DNA of 42,527 bases from Bacteroidales bacterium (lineage in GTDB: Bacteria > Bacteroidota > Bacteroidia > Bacteroidales > F082): the NCBI GenBank assembly GCA_015488735.1, contig WFNG01000062.1:1-42527 (forward strand). Reading direction: 5' to 3'. Below are positions 17,341 through 25,669 of the stretch, in pieces. The translations under genes and the position numbers were made by a program. The notes under the pieces are model-generated. The model saw nothing but the letters and a program-made list of their open reading frames with translations, was not told where the DNA came from and ran no database searches. Numbering within the stretch: the stretch's first letter is position 1; every line of letters begins with the position of its first letter.

Positions 17341-17346
17341 TGTGCA
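17319..17346 (-). terminator. Intercistronic intrinsic-terminator-like hairpin
   Basis: TGCACAGTG-N10-CACTGTGCA perfect 9-bp stem followed by a T7 run on the minus strand. Confidence 0.65.
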
Positions 17347-17354
17347 TAAAAAAT

Positions 17355-18527
17355 TTATAACATTTCATAAATACCGGCTGCTCCCTGGCCTGTACCGATA
17401 CACATGGTTACCATACCGTATTTTTTATTACGGCGTTTCAGCTCATTCAACATTTGAACTGTCAGTTTTGCTCCTGTACATCCCAATGGGTGTCCCAAAG
17501 CGATAGCACCACCGTTTACATTAAGAATATCAGTGTTGATACCGAGTTCTTTCACAACTACCATCGATTGTGTTGCAAAAGCTTCATTGAGTTCAATCAA
17601 ATCTATGTCGTCCAGTTTCATTCCGGAGTGTTTCAGTACTTTCGGAATGGCTTTCATTGGGCCGACTCCCATTTTGTACGGTTCTACACCGGATACCTGA
17701 TAGTCCACCAGACGGGCAATAGGTTTCAGGTTATAACGTTTCAAGGCTTTCTCGGATACCACAAGAACAAAAGCGGCTCCATCAGACATCTGAGAAGAGT
17801 TACCTGCAGTAGAAACGCCATCAGGAGCAAAGGCAGGTCTCAATTTCGACAATGTTTCAACGGTTGTCCCTCTTCTGGGACCTTCATCTGTATCAAAGAT
17901 TTTATCACGGGTTTTCATTACCCCGTTTTCATAATAATTTTCTTTGACAGTGAAAGGTACAATTTGGTCTTTAAAATAGCCTTTATCAATGGCATTCAAT
18001 GCTTTTGCATAAGAATTAGCTGCAAATTCATCCAAATCAGCACGTTTCAAATTGTATTCGCGGGCTACCATTTCGGAGGTTAATCCCATACTCAGCCACC
18101 AGTTTGGATTGGTTTTGGAATAGTCGGGGTTAGGAACCATACGCCAGCCCCCCATGTTGATCATCGACATGGTTTCTGCGCCACCGGCAAGAATCACATC
18201 GGCAATCCCGGCACTAATTTTTGCAGAAGCAATGGCAATAGATTCGATTCCGGATGAGCAGAAACGATTAACGGTAGAACCGGGAACATCGACGGTGTCC
18301 AATGCCATGAGCGAAAGTAAACGCCCCATATTCATACCTGTTTCTGCTTCAGGAAAAGCATTTCCGACGACCACGTCGTCAATTTCTGATTTTTCAATTT
18401 GTGGAAAGTCATTCAACAAATGTCTGATGACCGTTACAGCAATGTCATCGGGACGCGTAAAACGCAGTGTGCCCCGCGGGGCTTTGCCAATTGCCGAACG
18501 ATATCCACCTACTATATATGCATTCAT
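17355..18527 (-). CDS. fadA: Acetyl-CoA C-acyltransferase (thiolase)
   Basis: 'VNRFCSSGIESI' nucleophile Cys, 'NVNGGAIALGHPLGCTGAKL', 'MCIGTGQGAAGIYE'. Confidence 0.95.
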   Translation of the reverse strand: MNAYIVGGYRSAIGKAPRGTLRFTRPDDIAVTVIRHLLNDFPQIEKSEIDDVVVGNAFPEAETGMNMGRLLSLMALDTVDVPGSTVNRFCSSGIESIAIASAKISAGIADVILAGGAETMSMINMGGWRMVPNPDYSKTNPNWWLSMGLTSEMVAREYNLKRADLDEFAANSYAKALNAIDKGYFKDQIVPFTVKENYYENGVMKTRDKIFDTDEGPRRGTTVETLSKLRPAFAPDGVSTAGNSSQMSDGAAFVLVVSEKALKRYNLKPIARLVDYQVSGVEPYKMGVGPMKAIPKVLKHSGMKLDDIDLIELNEAFATQSMVVVKELGINTDILNVNGGAIALGHPLGCTGAKLTVQMLNELKRRNKKYGMVTMCIGTGQGAAGIYEML

Positions 18528-18562
18528 GATTTTATATTTTTCTGATTAAAAAATGATTTATT

Positions 18563-20965
18563 TTAGTTTCTGAGGATTTTACCTTTGGTAATCAGGCTAT
18601 TGATACGTTCCAACGTTTTGCGCTGCATACAAAGCTCCATAAAGGCTTTTCGTTCCAGGTCGAGCAAATACTGTTCGGAAACTTGTGTAAGTGGTTGCGA
18701 TATTTCGCCACCTGCTATAACATGCCCTAATTTTTCAGCGATTAGGCCATCGTGTTCTGACATATAATGCCCTGTTTTAAAACCGTCAACACCAACGTTA
18801 ACCATTCCAAGGGCTTCTTTACCCAGCACTTTAATGTTGTTTCTTGGAGCCGGTTGTGAATATCCTTTGTCGGCCATTTCAATAGCAACCTTTTTGGCGT
18901 AAGCCAACTGATGTGCGCGGCTGACAATAATTTCGTCAATACCAGGGCGAAGATAACCCAGGTCAAAAGCTTCGTAACCTGAAGTAGAGACTTTAGCCTG
19001 TCCGATGCTCAGGTAACGGTTCAGGAACTGGTTTGTACGGATATCCCCCGGGTGAAGTTCATCACCAAGACGAAGGGCAAATTCTTTGGTACCGCCGCCA
19101 CCAGGAATCAATCCAACACCAAATTCAACTAATCCCATATATGTTTCAGCATGAGCAATCACTTTGTCGCTGTGCATACATACTTCACAGCCACCACCCA
19201 GGGCCATTCCGTGAGGAGCAGCAACTACCGGGATGGAAGAATAACGCAAACGCATGGTGGTTTTCTGGAACCACTGAACGGCCATGTTCAAATCTTCCCA
19301 TTCCTGTTCAATGGCCAACATGTAAATCATGCCTACGTTGGCACCGGCAGAGAAGTTGTCGCCTTCGTTTGAAATAACCAGTGCTTTGTAATCGGCTTCA
19401 GCCATGTCAACAGCCTTGTTCAGACCTTCCAGTGTTCCCTGACCAATAGTATTCATTTTAGAGTGGAATTCGACGTTCAGAACGCCATCGCCAAGGTCGA
19501 AAATGCTGACATCGTTGTTTTCCCAAACTACGTTGGTATCGCGAAGTAAAGCCAGTGAAAGTTTGTTTTCCTGACCGGGAACTTCTTTGTAGGCTTTTGT
19601 TTTTAAATCATAATAATATTTTCGTCCTTCTTTAACGGTAAAGAAAGAAGGGCATCCGGCATCGAGCATATCGTAAACCCATTGTGCAGGTTTGTTACCG
19701 GCTTCTTCCATGGCTTTAACCGTTTCGGCAACGCCAAGAGAATCCCAGGTTTCAAAAGGCCCGATTTTCCAACCAAATCCGGCATTCATGGCATCGTCTG
19801 CCTTGTAGATGTCTTCGGTTATTTCCGGGATACGGTTAGAGGTAAACTGGAACAGGCTATAGAAAGAAGCACGGTAGAAATCGCCGGCTTTACCTTTGTC
19901 TGCCAATAAAACGGGAAAACGTTTGTGCAAATCATCAATCCCCTTTGTTTTTTCCAAAACAGAAAATTTCGGACGGGGATCTTCTTTATATTCCAGTGTT
20001 TCAAAGTCGAGTGTAAGGAATTTTTTCTTTCCGTCTTCAACTACCTTTTTAAAGAATCCTTGTTTTGTTTTCGATCCCAGCCATTTGTTATCCAGCATTT
20101 TTTGCAGATAATCAGGAATTTTAAAAGCTTCGTTGGATTCGTCATGGGTAGATTCGCGGATATAATCTGCTACATGTACCAGCGTGTCAAGGCCTACTAC
20201 ATCGGCAGTTCTGAATGTCGCAGACTTGGCACGGCCAATCACCGGACCTGTAAGTTTGTCAATTTCAGGAATGGTAAGTCCATATTCTTTCACTTTGTTG
20301 AAAAGCTCCATGATGGAGAAAGTCCCAATACGGTTTGCGATAAAGGCAGGCGTGTCTTTGGCGAGGACAGCTGTTTTGCCAAGATAGCGTCCTGCATAAT
20401 CCTCCAGAAAAGCAAGCACTTCCGGATCGGTGTATTTGGAAGGGGTAATCTCAAAAAGCTGTAGATAACGTGGAGGATTGAAGAAGTGAGTCCCGCAAAA
20501 ATGTTTCTGGAAGTCTTCACTTTTTCCTTCGGCCATATCGTTAATGGAGATACCTGAGGTATTGGATGTTACAAGTGTGCCGGGTTTCCTCAACTTGTCC
20601 ACTTTTTCAAATACCTGTTGTTTGATATCCAACCGCTCAATAACCACTTCGATTACCCAGTCACAATCTTTGATTTTGGGTAAATCATCGTCAAAGTTAC
20701 CGGTGGTAATACGTTTAGCAAACGACTTTTTGTAAATGGGCGAGGGTTTGGATTTCAGGGCAGCATTCAATGAATTGTTAACAATCCTGTTTCTGACTGC
20801 CTTACTTTCCAGTGTCAGCCCTTTTGCTTTTTCAGCATCTGTCAGTTCACGTGGCACAATATCGATGAGCAAAACCTCAAGACCGATATTGGCAAAATGA
20901 CAAGCAATGCCGGAGCCCATGACACCGGATCCCAACACTGCAACTTTTTTGATTCTACGTACCAT
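18563..20965 (-). CDS. fadN: 3-hydroxyacyl-CoA dehydrogenase / enoyl-CoA hydratase fusion (FadN domain order)
   Basis: N-terminal 'VAVLGSGVMGSGIACHFANIG' HAD; C-terminal crotonase 'NFSAGANVGMI', 'GMALGGGCEVCMHSD'. Confidence 0.94.
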   Translation of the reverse strand: MVRRIKKVAVLGSGVMGSGIACHFANIGLEVLLIDIVPRELTDAEKAKGLTLESKAVRNRIVNNSLNAALKSKPSPIYKKSFAKRITTGNFDDDLPKIKDCDWVIEVVIERLDIKQQVFEKVDKLRKPGTLVTSNTSGISINDMAEGKSEDFQKHFCGTHFFNPPRYLQLFEITPSKYTDPEVLAFLEDYAGRYLGKTAVLAKDTPAFIANRIGTFSIMELFNKVKEYGLTIPEIDKLTGPVIGRAKSATFRTADVVGLDTLVHVADYIRESTHDESNEAFKIPDYLQKMLDNKWLGSKTKQGFFKKVVEDGKKKFLTLDFETLEYKEDPRPKFSVLEKTKGIDDLHKRFPVLLADKGKAGDFYRASFYSLFQFTSNRIPEITEDIYKADDAMNAGFGWKIGPFETWDSLGVAETVKAMEEAGNKPAQWVYDMLDAGCPSFFTVKEGRKYYYDLKTKAYKEVPGQENKLSLALLRDTNVVWENNDVSIFDLGDGVLNVEFHSKMNTIGQGTLEGLNKAVDMAEADYKALVISNEGDNFSAGANVGMIYMLAIEQEWEDLNMAVQWFQKTTMRLRYSSIPVVAAPHGMALGGGCEVCMHSDKVIAHAETYMGLVEFGVGLIPGGGGTKEFALRLGDELHPGDIRTNQFLNRYLSIGQAKVSTSGYEAFDLGYLRPGIDEIIVSRAHQLAYAKKVAIEMADKGYSQPAPRNNIKVLGKEALGMVNVGVDGFKTGHYMSEHDGLIAEKLGHVIAGGEISQPLTQVSEQYLLDLERKAFMELCMQRKTLERINSLITKGKILRN

Positions 20966-20989
20966 AATATTTAGATTAGGTTTATTAAT

Positions 20990-21478
20990 TTAATGAACAA
21001 CATGCTCACTGTTAATTTGTTTTTCAGTTTTCTGCTTTGGTTTTGGTGCTTCTCCCAGTTCAGTGTTTACCTGTTCTTTAATAATGTCAAACACCTTTAA
21101 AAAAATGGCCATCTCTTTTTCATCAACCTTACTAAGAAGTCTTTCGTTGAAATCAAGTACCGATTTTTTAGCAATTTTTCTTCTTTCTACTCCTTTTTTC
21201 GTCAGAAATATTTTAACAACACGTTTGTCTTCAGGAGAAGTTTTGCGATATATACAGCCATCTTTTTCCATTTTTTTCAATAAACGGGTAAGACTGGAAT
21301 TTTTCATTCCCAACTGCTGTGCAAGCCGTGTGGAAGGCGTGCCCTGCCGTTCTACATAGGTCAGCAGATAACCTATTGTTTGGGTAATTCCATACTTGGC
21401 TGCTATGGAATTATACATTCTCGACAATGCAAGAGAAGTTGTTCTGATGTAAAACTCTATGGTTTCATTTAACTTCAT
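20990..21478 (-). CDS. MarR-family transcriptional regulator
   Basis: 'TRLAQQLGMKNSSLTRLLKKMEKDGCIYRKTSPEDKRVVKIFLTKKG' winged helix. Confidence 0.92.
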   Translation of the reverse strand: MKLNETIEFYIRTTSLALSRMYNSIAAKYGITQTIGYLLTYVERQGTPSTRLAQQLGMKNSSLTRLLKKMEKDGCIYRKTSPEDKRVVKIFLTKKGVERRKIAKKSVLDFNERLLSKVDEKEMAIFLKVFDIIKEQVNTELGEAPKPKQKTEKQINSEHVVH

Positions 21479-21494
21479 CTCATTTTCTGTTTAT

Positions 21495-21546
21495 TACGCA
21501 TGCGTACAAAAATAAACCAAAAATAGTTCGCATGCAAACTATTTTT
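21495..21546. promoter_or_regulatory. Two palindromic candidate MarR operators sharing a GCATGC core
   Basis: TACGCATGCGTA (21495-21506) and AAAAATAGTTcGCATGCaAACTATTTTT (21519-21546); centres 32 bp apart. Confidence 0.7.
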
Positions 21547-21714
21547 TGAAAAATTAACATTTAGATTTATTCTAAACGGCTTTATTCAAACGTTTGCACA
21601 CGAAAACCTGCGTTTTATGGCGAAACCGGTTTTCTTTCGACTGTTTATAAATAACAATTGTTTTACTTTCAAACTTTTTACCGGGTTTGATAAGAGCTAC
21701 TTCTCTGCATATCT

Positions 21715-22413
21715 TTGCAAGCAGTTTGCCTGAACAGGTTATTATATATTAATAAGGTAAAAATATTTATTATGAACATGATAGACGAAACTATTTCTGC
21801 ATACGCTGCAGAACATTCTTCTGATGAAGGGCCGATATTATACACGCTGAACCGTGAAACACATTTAAAGACATTTTATCCCAACATGCTTTCGGGAAAA
21901 ATACAGGGAAAGTTTTTGGAAATGATAGTATATATGCTAAAGCCCAAAAGAATTTTAGAGATTGGGACTTTTACGGGATATTCCGCACTTGCCATGGCCA
22001 AAGCATTGCCGGAAGATGGCATCCTTTATACCCTGGATAACAACGAAGAGATTGAAACTTTTGCCCGCCGTTTTTTTGAAAAAGTACCTTACGGGACAAA
22101 AATCCGTTTTGTCCTGGGCGATGCGCTGCAGACTATCCACACACTAAACGAAACTTTTGATTTCATTTTTATTGATGCGGATAAAATGCATTATCCCGAT
22201 TACTATGAGGTTTCTTTGAAAAAGCTGAGAAAAGGTGGCTTCATCATGGCCGACAATGTGTTATGGGGAGGAAAAGTGGTTGAGGAAAACAAACATCCCG
22301 ACAAGGAGACCCGTGGGATTATAGCATTTAACACACTGGTGAAAAACGACAAAAGGGTGGAACAGGTAATGCTTTCCATCAGGGATGGGCTGATGCTTAT
22401 TCGGAAATTATAG
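21715..22413 (+). CDS. SAM-dependent O-methyltransferase (COG4122/class I); probable start near 21772
   Basis: 'KRILEIGTFTGYSALAMAKALPEDGILYTLD', 'FDFIFIDADKMHYPDYYE', 'NVLWGGKV'. Confidence 0.93.
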   Translation: MQAVCLNRLLYINKVKIFIMNMIDETISAYAAEHSSDEGPILYTLNRETHLKTFYPNMLSGKIQGKFLEMIVYMLKPKRILEIGTFTGYSALAMAKALPEDGILYTLDNNEEIETFARRFFEKVPYGTKIRFVLGDALQTIHTLNETFDFIFIDADKMHYPDYYEVSLKKLRKGGFIMADNVLWGGKVVEENKHPDKETRGIIAFNTLVKNDKRVEQVMLSIRDGLMLIRKL

Positions 22414-22590
22414 TGGAAAAAGGGATTCCTGATTTGGCAAAACAATTACTGTTTTCAAATAGTTCCGGATATAGACAGTACACAGGATAATCCAAATCTT
22501 GTTTCATTTGCATCGGGATATGAAGCTAAAAAGTTTTTCTTACCGATTTATTTTTAAATTTGTCCTCTCATTAAATATTCGGGAAACGGA

Positions 22591-23790
22591 ATGTATTTCA
22601 TGAAAAAAAAATCCTGGTTTTCTTTGTCGGCATTGTCAATATTGGTTGCCGGGCTGATGTTTTGGCCGTTCCAGTCTGCCTTGAGCCAGCTTCCCTGCAC
22701 CATCACTTCCAGCACAACATCGCCCGTGTGCTACGATGCCCCGTTTACTTTATCGGTACAGGCGCAAAACGGACTAAAATACAAATGGTCCACAGGAGAC
22801 ACAACGGCCTCAATAACAGTACGTCTGACTGCTCCTGCCAATTTTACGGTAACAGTTTCAGATCCTGCCCTGGGAACTGTTTGTACCAGCCAGCCGTTTC
22901 GCATGGATGTACGGCAAAAAATTAATATTAGTTTCAGGCAGCTGCAACTTACCTGTACCGATGCCAGCCAGGATATTGGAAATACAGCTCAGGTAAAAGC
23001 TACAGCATCCGGTGGCTATTCAGCCAAGGAATACAAATATTTTTGGGATGTAAAGCCCATCCAGATCTCTCCCGGAGATCCTTCGGTGGCAGTAGGGTTG
23101 AGTGCACATCAAAATTATTCTATCCGTGTTGTCGATCCCAATGGATGTGTTGCACAGGAAACTTTTTATACAAAGGCTTATCCCAATCCTGTAATAAAAA
23201 TCAAAACTTCCTCTGATACGGCTTACATCCAAAACCCACACATCACCTTCTCTTTCGAAAATCTCTCAAAGGATACTATTCAGATATCGAACAGTTATTG
23301 GGAATTTGATGGAGATCAGAATTCCTATTCCCAGACTCAGGTTATCCATACCTTTAACAAGGTGGGTACTTATAAGGCTTATCTCACAGTTTTCAATCAA
23401 CAGGGATGCGATACGTTATATACACATGTGGTGGATATTTTTCCGGTACAGTTGTTTATCCCTAATGTGTTTACACCCAATGGCGATGGTATCAACGATT
23501 ATTTCGTCATAAAAGCGAAAGATGCCTCCCAGACCGGGACAAAAAGCACACTTAAGTTTAATGGTGCTCAGCAAGATTATAAACCACTCAATACCTATTA
23601 CGAGAAAACACATTTGGTTATTTTTAACCGGCTCGGCCGAAAAGTTTTTGAATCGAATAATTATAAAAACAACTGGAATGGAGGCGGCTTGCCGGATGGA
23701 ACTTATTTTTATGTATTGAAATGTCAGGGATTTAAAGATAAAAATGTAGTCTATAAAGGTTCTGTTACTATCTTTGCAACGAAAAAATAA
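22591..23790 (+). CDS. Secreted PKD-domain protein with T9SS type-B (gliding motility) C-terminal domain
   Basis: Signal peptide; 'SYWEFDGDQNSYSQTQVIHTFNKVGTYKAYLTV' PKD; 'IPNVFTPNGDGINDYFVI...NWNGGGLPDGTYFYVL'. Confidence 0.9.
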   Translation: MYFMKKKSWFSLSALSILVAGLMFWPFQSALSQLPCTITSSTTSPVCYDAPFTLSVQAQNGLKYKWSTGDTTASITVRLTAPANFTVTVSDPALGTVCTSQPFRMDVRQKINISFRQLQLTCTDASQDIGNTAQVKATASGGYSAKEYKYFWDVKPIQISPGDPSVAVGLSAHQNYSIRVVDPNGCVAQETFYTKAYPNPVIKIKTSSDTAYIQNPHITFSFENLSKDTIQISNSYWEFDGDQNSYSQTQVIHTFNKVGTYKAYLTVFNQQGCDTLYTHVVDIFPVQLFIPNVFTPNGDGINDYFVIKAKDASQTGTKSTLKFNGAQQDYKPLNTYYEKTHLVIFNRLGRKVFESNNYKNNWNGGGLPDGTYFYVLKCQGFKDKNVVYKGSVTIFATKK

Positions 23791-23795
23791 TAACA

Positions 23796-24248
23796 ATGTC
23801 GGTAATAAAAAAAATAGTATTCCTTTTTGCTTTTGCCGGATTGCTGACTTTCAGCGCCTGCCAGAATCAAAACACAAAAAAGAAACCTGAAAAACAAAAT
23901 GTATTCACCCGGGCAAATCAGAATGCACCGGTGATGACTTTTACCACAACAGTTCATGATTTTGGGAAAATGGACCAGGGAGAAATTGGTAAATACAATT
24001 TTCATTTTAAAAATACAGGCAAAACCGACTTAAGAATAGCCAGCGTAAGCACGAGTTGCGGATGTACTGTGGGAGAATATCCTCACAAGCCTGTAAAACC
24101 CGGAGAAGAAGGCAATGTTGAGGTAACTTTTAACAGTGCACACAAAATGGGGTATCAGAACAAAAGTGTTATGCTGCTAGCCAATACCAAGCCTGCGCGA
24201 ACAGTGTTGCGTATTAAAGCTGATGTTAGAATTCCAAATGATAAATGA
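23796..24248 (+). CDS. DUF1573-domain lipoprotein
   Basis: Lipobox-like 'LLTFSAC'; 'HDFGKMDQGEIGKYNFHFKNTGKTDLRIASVSTSCGCT'. Confidence 0.88.
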   Translation: MSVIKKIVFLFAFAGLLTFSACQNQNTKKKPEKQNVFTRANQNAPVMTFTTTVHDFGKMDQGEIGKYNFHFKNTGKTDLRIASVSTSCGCTVGEYPHKPVKPGEEGNVEVTFNSAHKMGYQNKSVMLLANTKPARTVLRIKADVRIPNDK

Positions 24249-24307
24249 CACGGTCTTCTAATAAAAAAGAAAAATTTTAATCAATCATAAACAATTAATT
24301 TACAAAA

Positions 24308-24622
24308 ATGAACACATTATTTATTTTATTGCAAGCTGGAAAAGAAGGAAGCTCATGGATGCAGTTATTACCTTTATTGCTAATCCTGGTAGTCTTTTAT
24401 TTCTTTTTTATCATGCCGCAAACCAAGAAAAACAAGGCCCAGAAAAAATTCAGGGAAAATCTTAAAAAAGGAGATAAAGTGGTAACTATTGGCGGTATCC
24501 ACGGTAAACTTACCGAAGTTAAAGAAAAAACCGTTGTGCTCGAAGTGGGTACAGGTGGTATGAAAATGACTGTTGAAAAATCTGCCGTTGCCATGGACAA
24601 CGAAACCATAGTGCAGAAATAG
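24308..24622 (+). CDS. yajC: Preprotein translocase subunit YajC
   Basis: '[47 protein letters not shown]'. Confidence 0.93.
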   Translation: MNTLFILLQAGKEGSSWMQLLPLLLILVVFYFFFIMPQTKKNKAQKKFRENLKKGDKVVTIGGIHGKLTEVKEKTVVLEVGTGGMKMTVEKSAVAMDNETIVQK

Positions 24623-24644
24623 CAGAACTGTTTCTATTCTTATC

Positions 24645-24690
24645 AAAGGCCTTCCCTTTCCCTTTTTATGGGGATGGGAAGGTTTTTTTT
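24645..24690 (+). terminator. Intrinsic terminator after yajC
   Basis: CCTTCCC...GGGAAGG stem followed by TTTTTTTT. Confidence 0.75.
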
Positions 24691-24844
24691 GTGGGCGATT
24701 TACAGCAATTTTTGGAAAATTGATAATTGTTTTTGTTTGTTTGTCGTCAGGAAAATACGTTTCGTCTGATAATTCCCCCTGCATGTATAATATATTTTTT
24801 AAGTCTTCGGAAAACCAGGACTTTTGTAGTTAAAAACAGGGAAG

Positions 24845-25666
24845 ATGAAGAAAATAATTATCACGGTACTTACCCTATTTATTTTGAGTGCATTTACTGT
24901 ACCCAAAAACAAGCCGGAGGTTGTATGCCTGCATCAGTCAACAAAATTTATGGTGGATGGTAAAACCACAGACTGGAAATCAGATTCATTGAAATTTGAT
25001 AACAAAACCGGGTTTGCCTACGCTTTTAGCAACAATAACAGAATGTTGTTTGTTCAGCTTAAGATGTTAAATGTAAATGTGCAACGAAAAGCATTGATTA
25101 CCGGATTAACTTTGTGGATTGATCCCCGCGGGAAAGGAAAACACGTGTTGGGCATTGAATATCCGCAAGGCAGGATACATCAGCAAAACGCACGTACATT
25201 TGAGAGAAAGCCTTCAGGACAGCAACACCGTAGAACAAACCACAAAATGAATCAATTGCAATTGCACCTGTTTAACGAACGTTATCAATCAGAAAAACCA
25301 ACCCTTAAGGGATTTGTGAAAGCCGGGATAGCACATGCTTCTGTCGGAGATGGCGGCATCAAAGTGCTGCTGCAAATGGATACGCTCGGGCATGTGGTTT
25401 ATGAAGCACAAATTCCACTGAAGATGATTTTTGTTCAGACTGATGAATATTTATCAAAACACAAGCCGTTTTCTGTCATTTTTGAAACCGGTTACTTTCA
25501 TATGGATATGTCGCAGATGCACGGAGGTGGCGGAATGGGTGGAGGCCGTGGCCAGAGAATGGGTAACGGGCAGCGTCCCAATCCATCACGAATGGCATTT
25601 ATGCAAAACATGACAGAGCCCAGCCGTTTAAAAATTAAAACAATTTATTTATTTCAGGAAAAATAA
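24845..25666 (+). CDS. Secreted hypothetical protein with Gly/Met/His-rich C-terminal segment
   Basis: Signal peptide 'KKIIITVLTLFILSAFTVP'; 'FHMDMSQMHGGGGMGGGRGQRMGNGQRP'; stop 3 nt before the receptor start. Confidence 0.7.
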   Translation: MKKIIITVLTLFILSAFTVPKNKPEVVCLHQSTKFMVDGKTTDWKSDSLKFDNKTGFAYAFSNNNRMLFVQLKMLNVNVQRKALITGLTLWIDPRGKGKHVLGIEYPQGRIHQQNARTFERKPSGQQHRRTNHKMNQLQLHLFNERYQSEKPTLKGFVKAGIAHASVGDGGIKVLLQMDTLGHVVYEAQIPLKMIFVQTDEYLSKHKPFSVIFETGYFHMDMSQMHGGGGMGGGRGQRMGNGQRPNPSRMAFMQNMTEPSRLKIKTIYLFQEK

Positions 25667-25669
25667 CTT

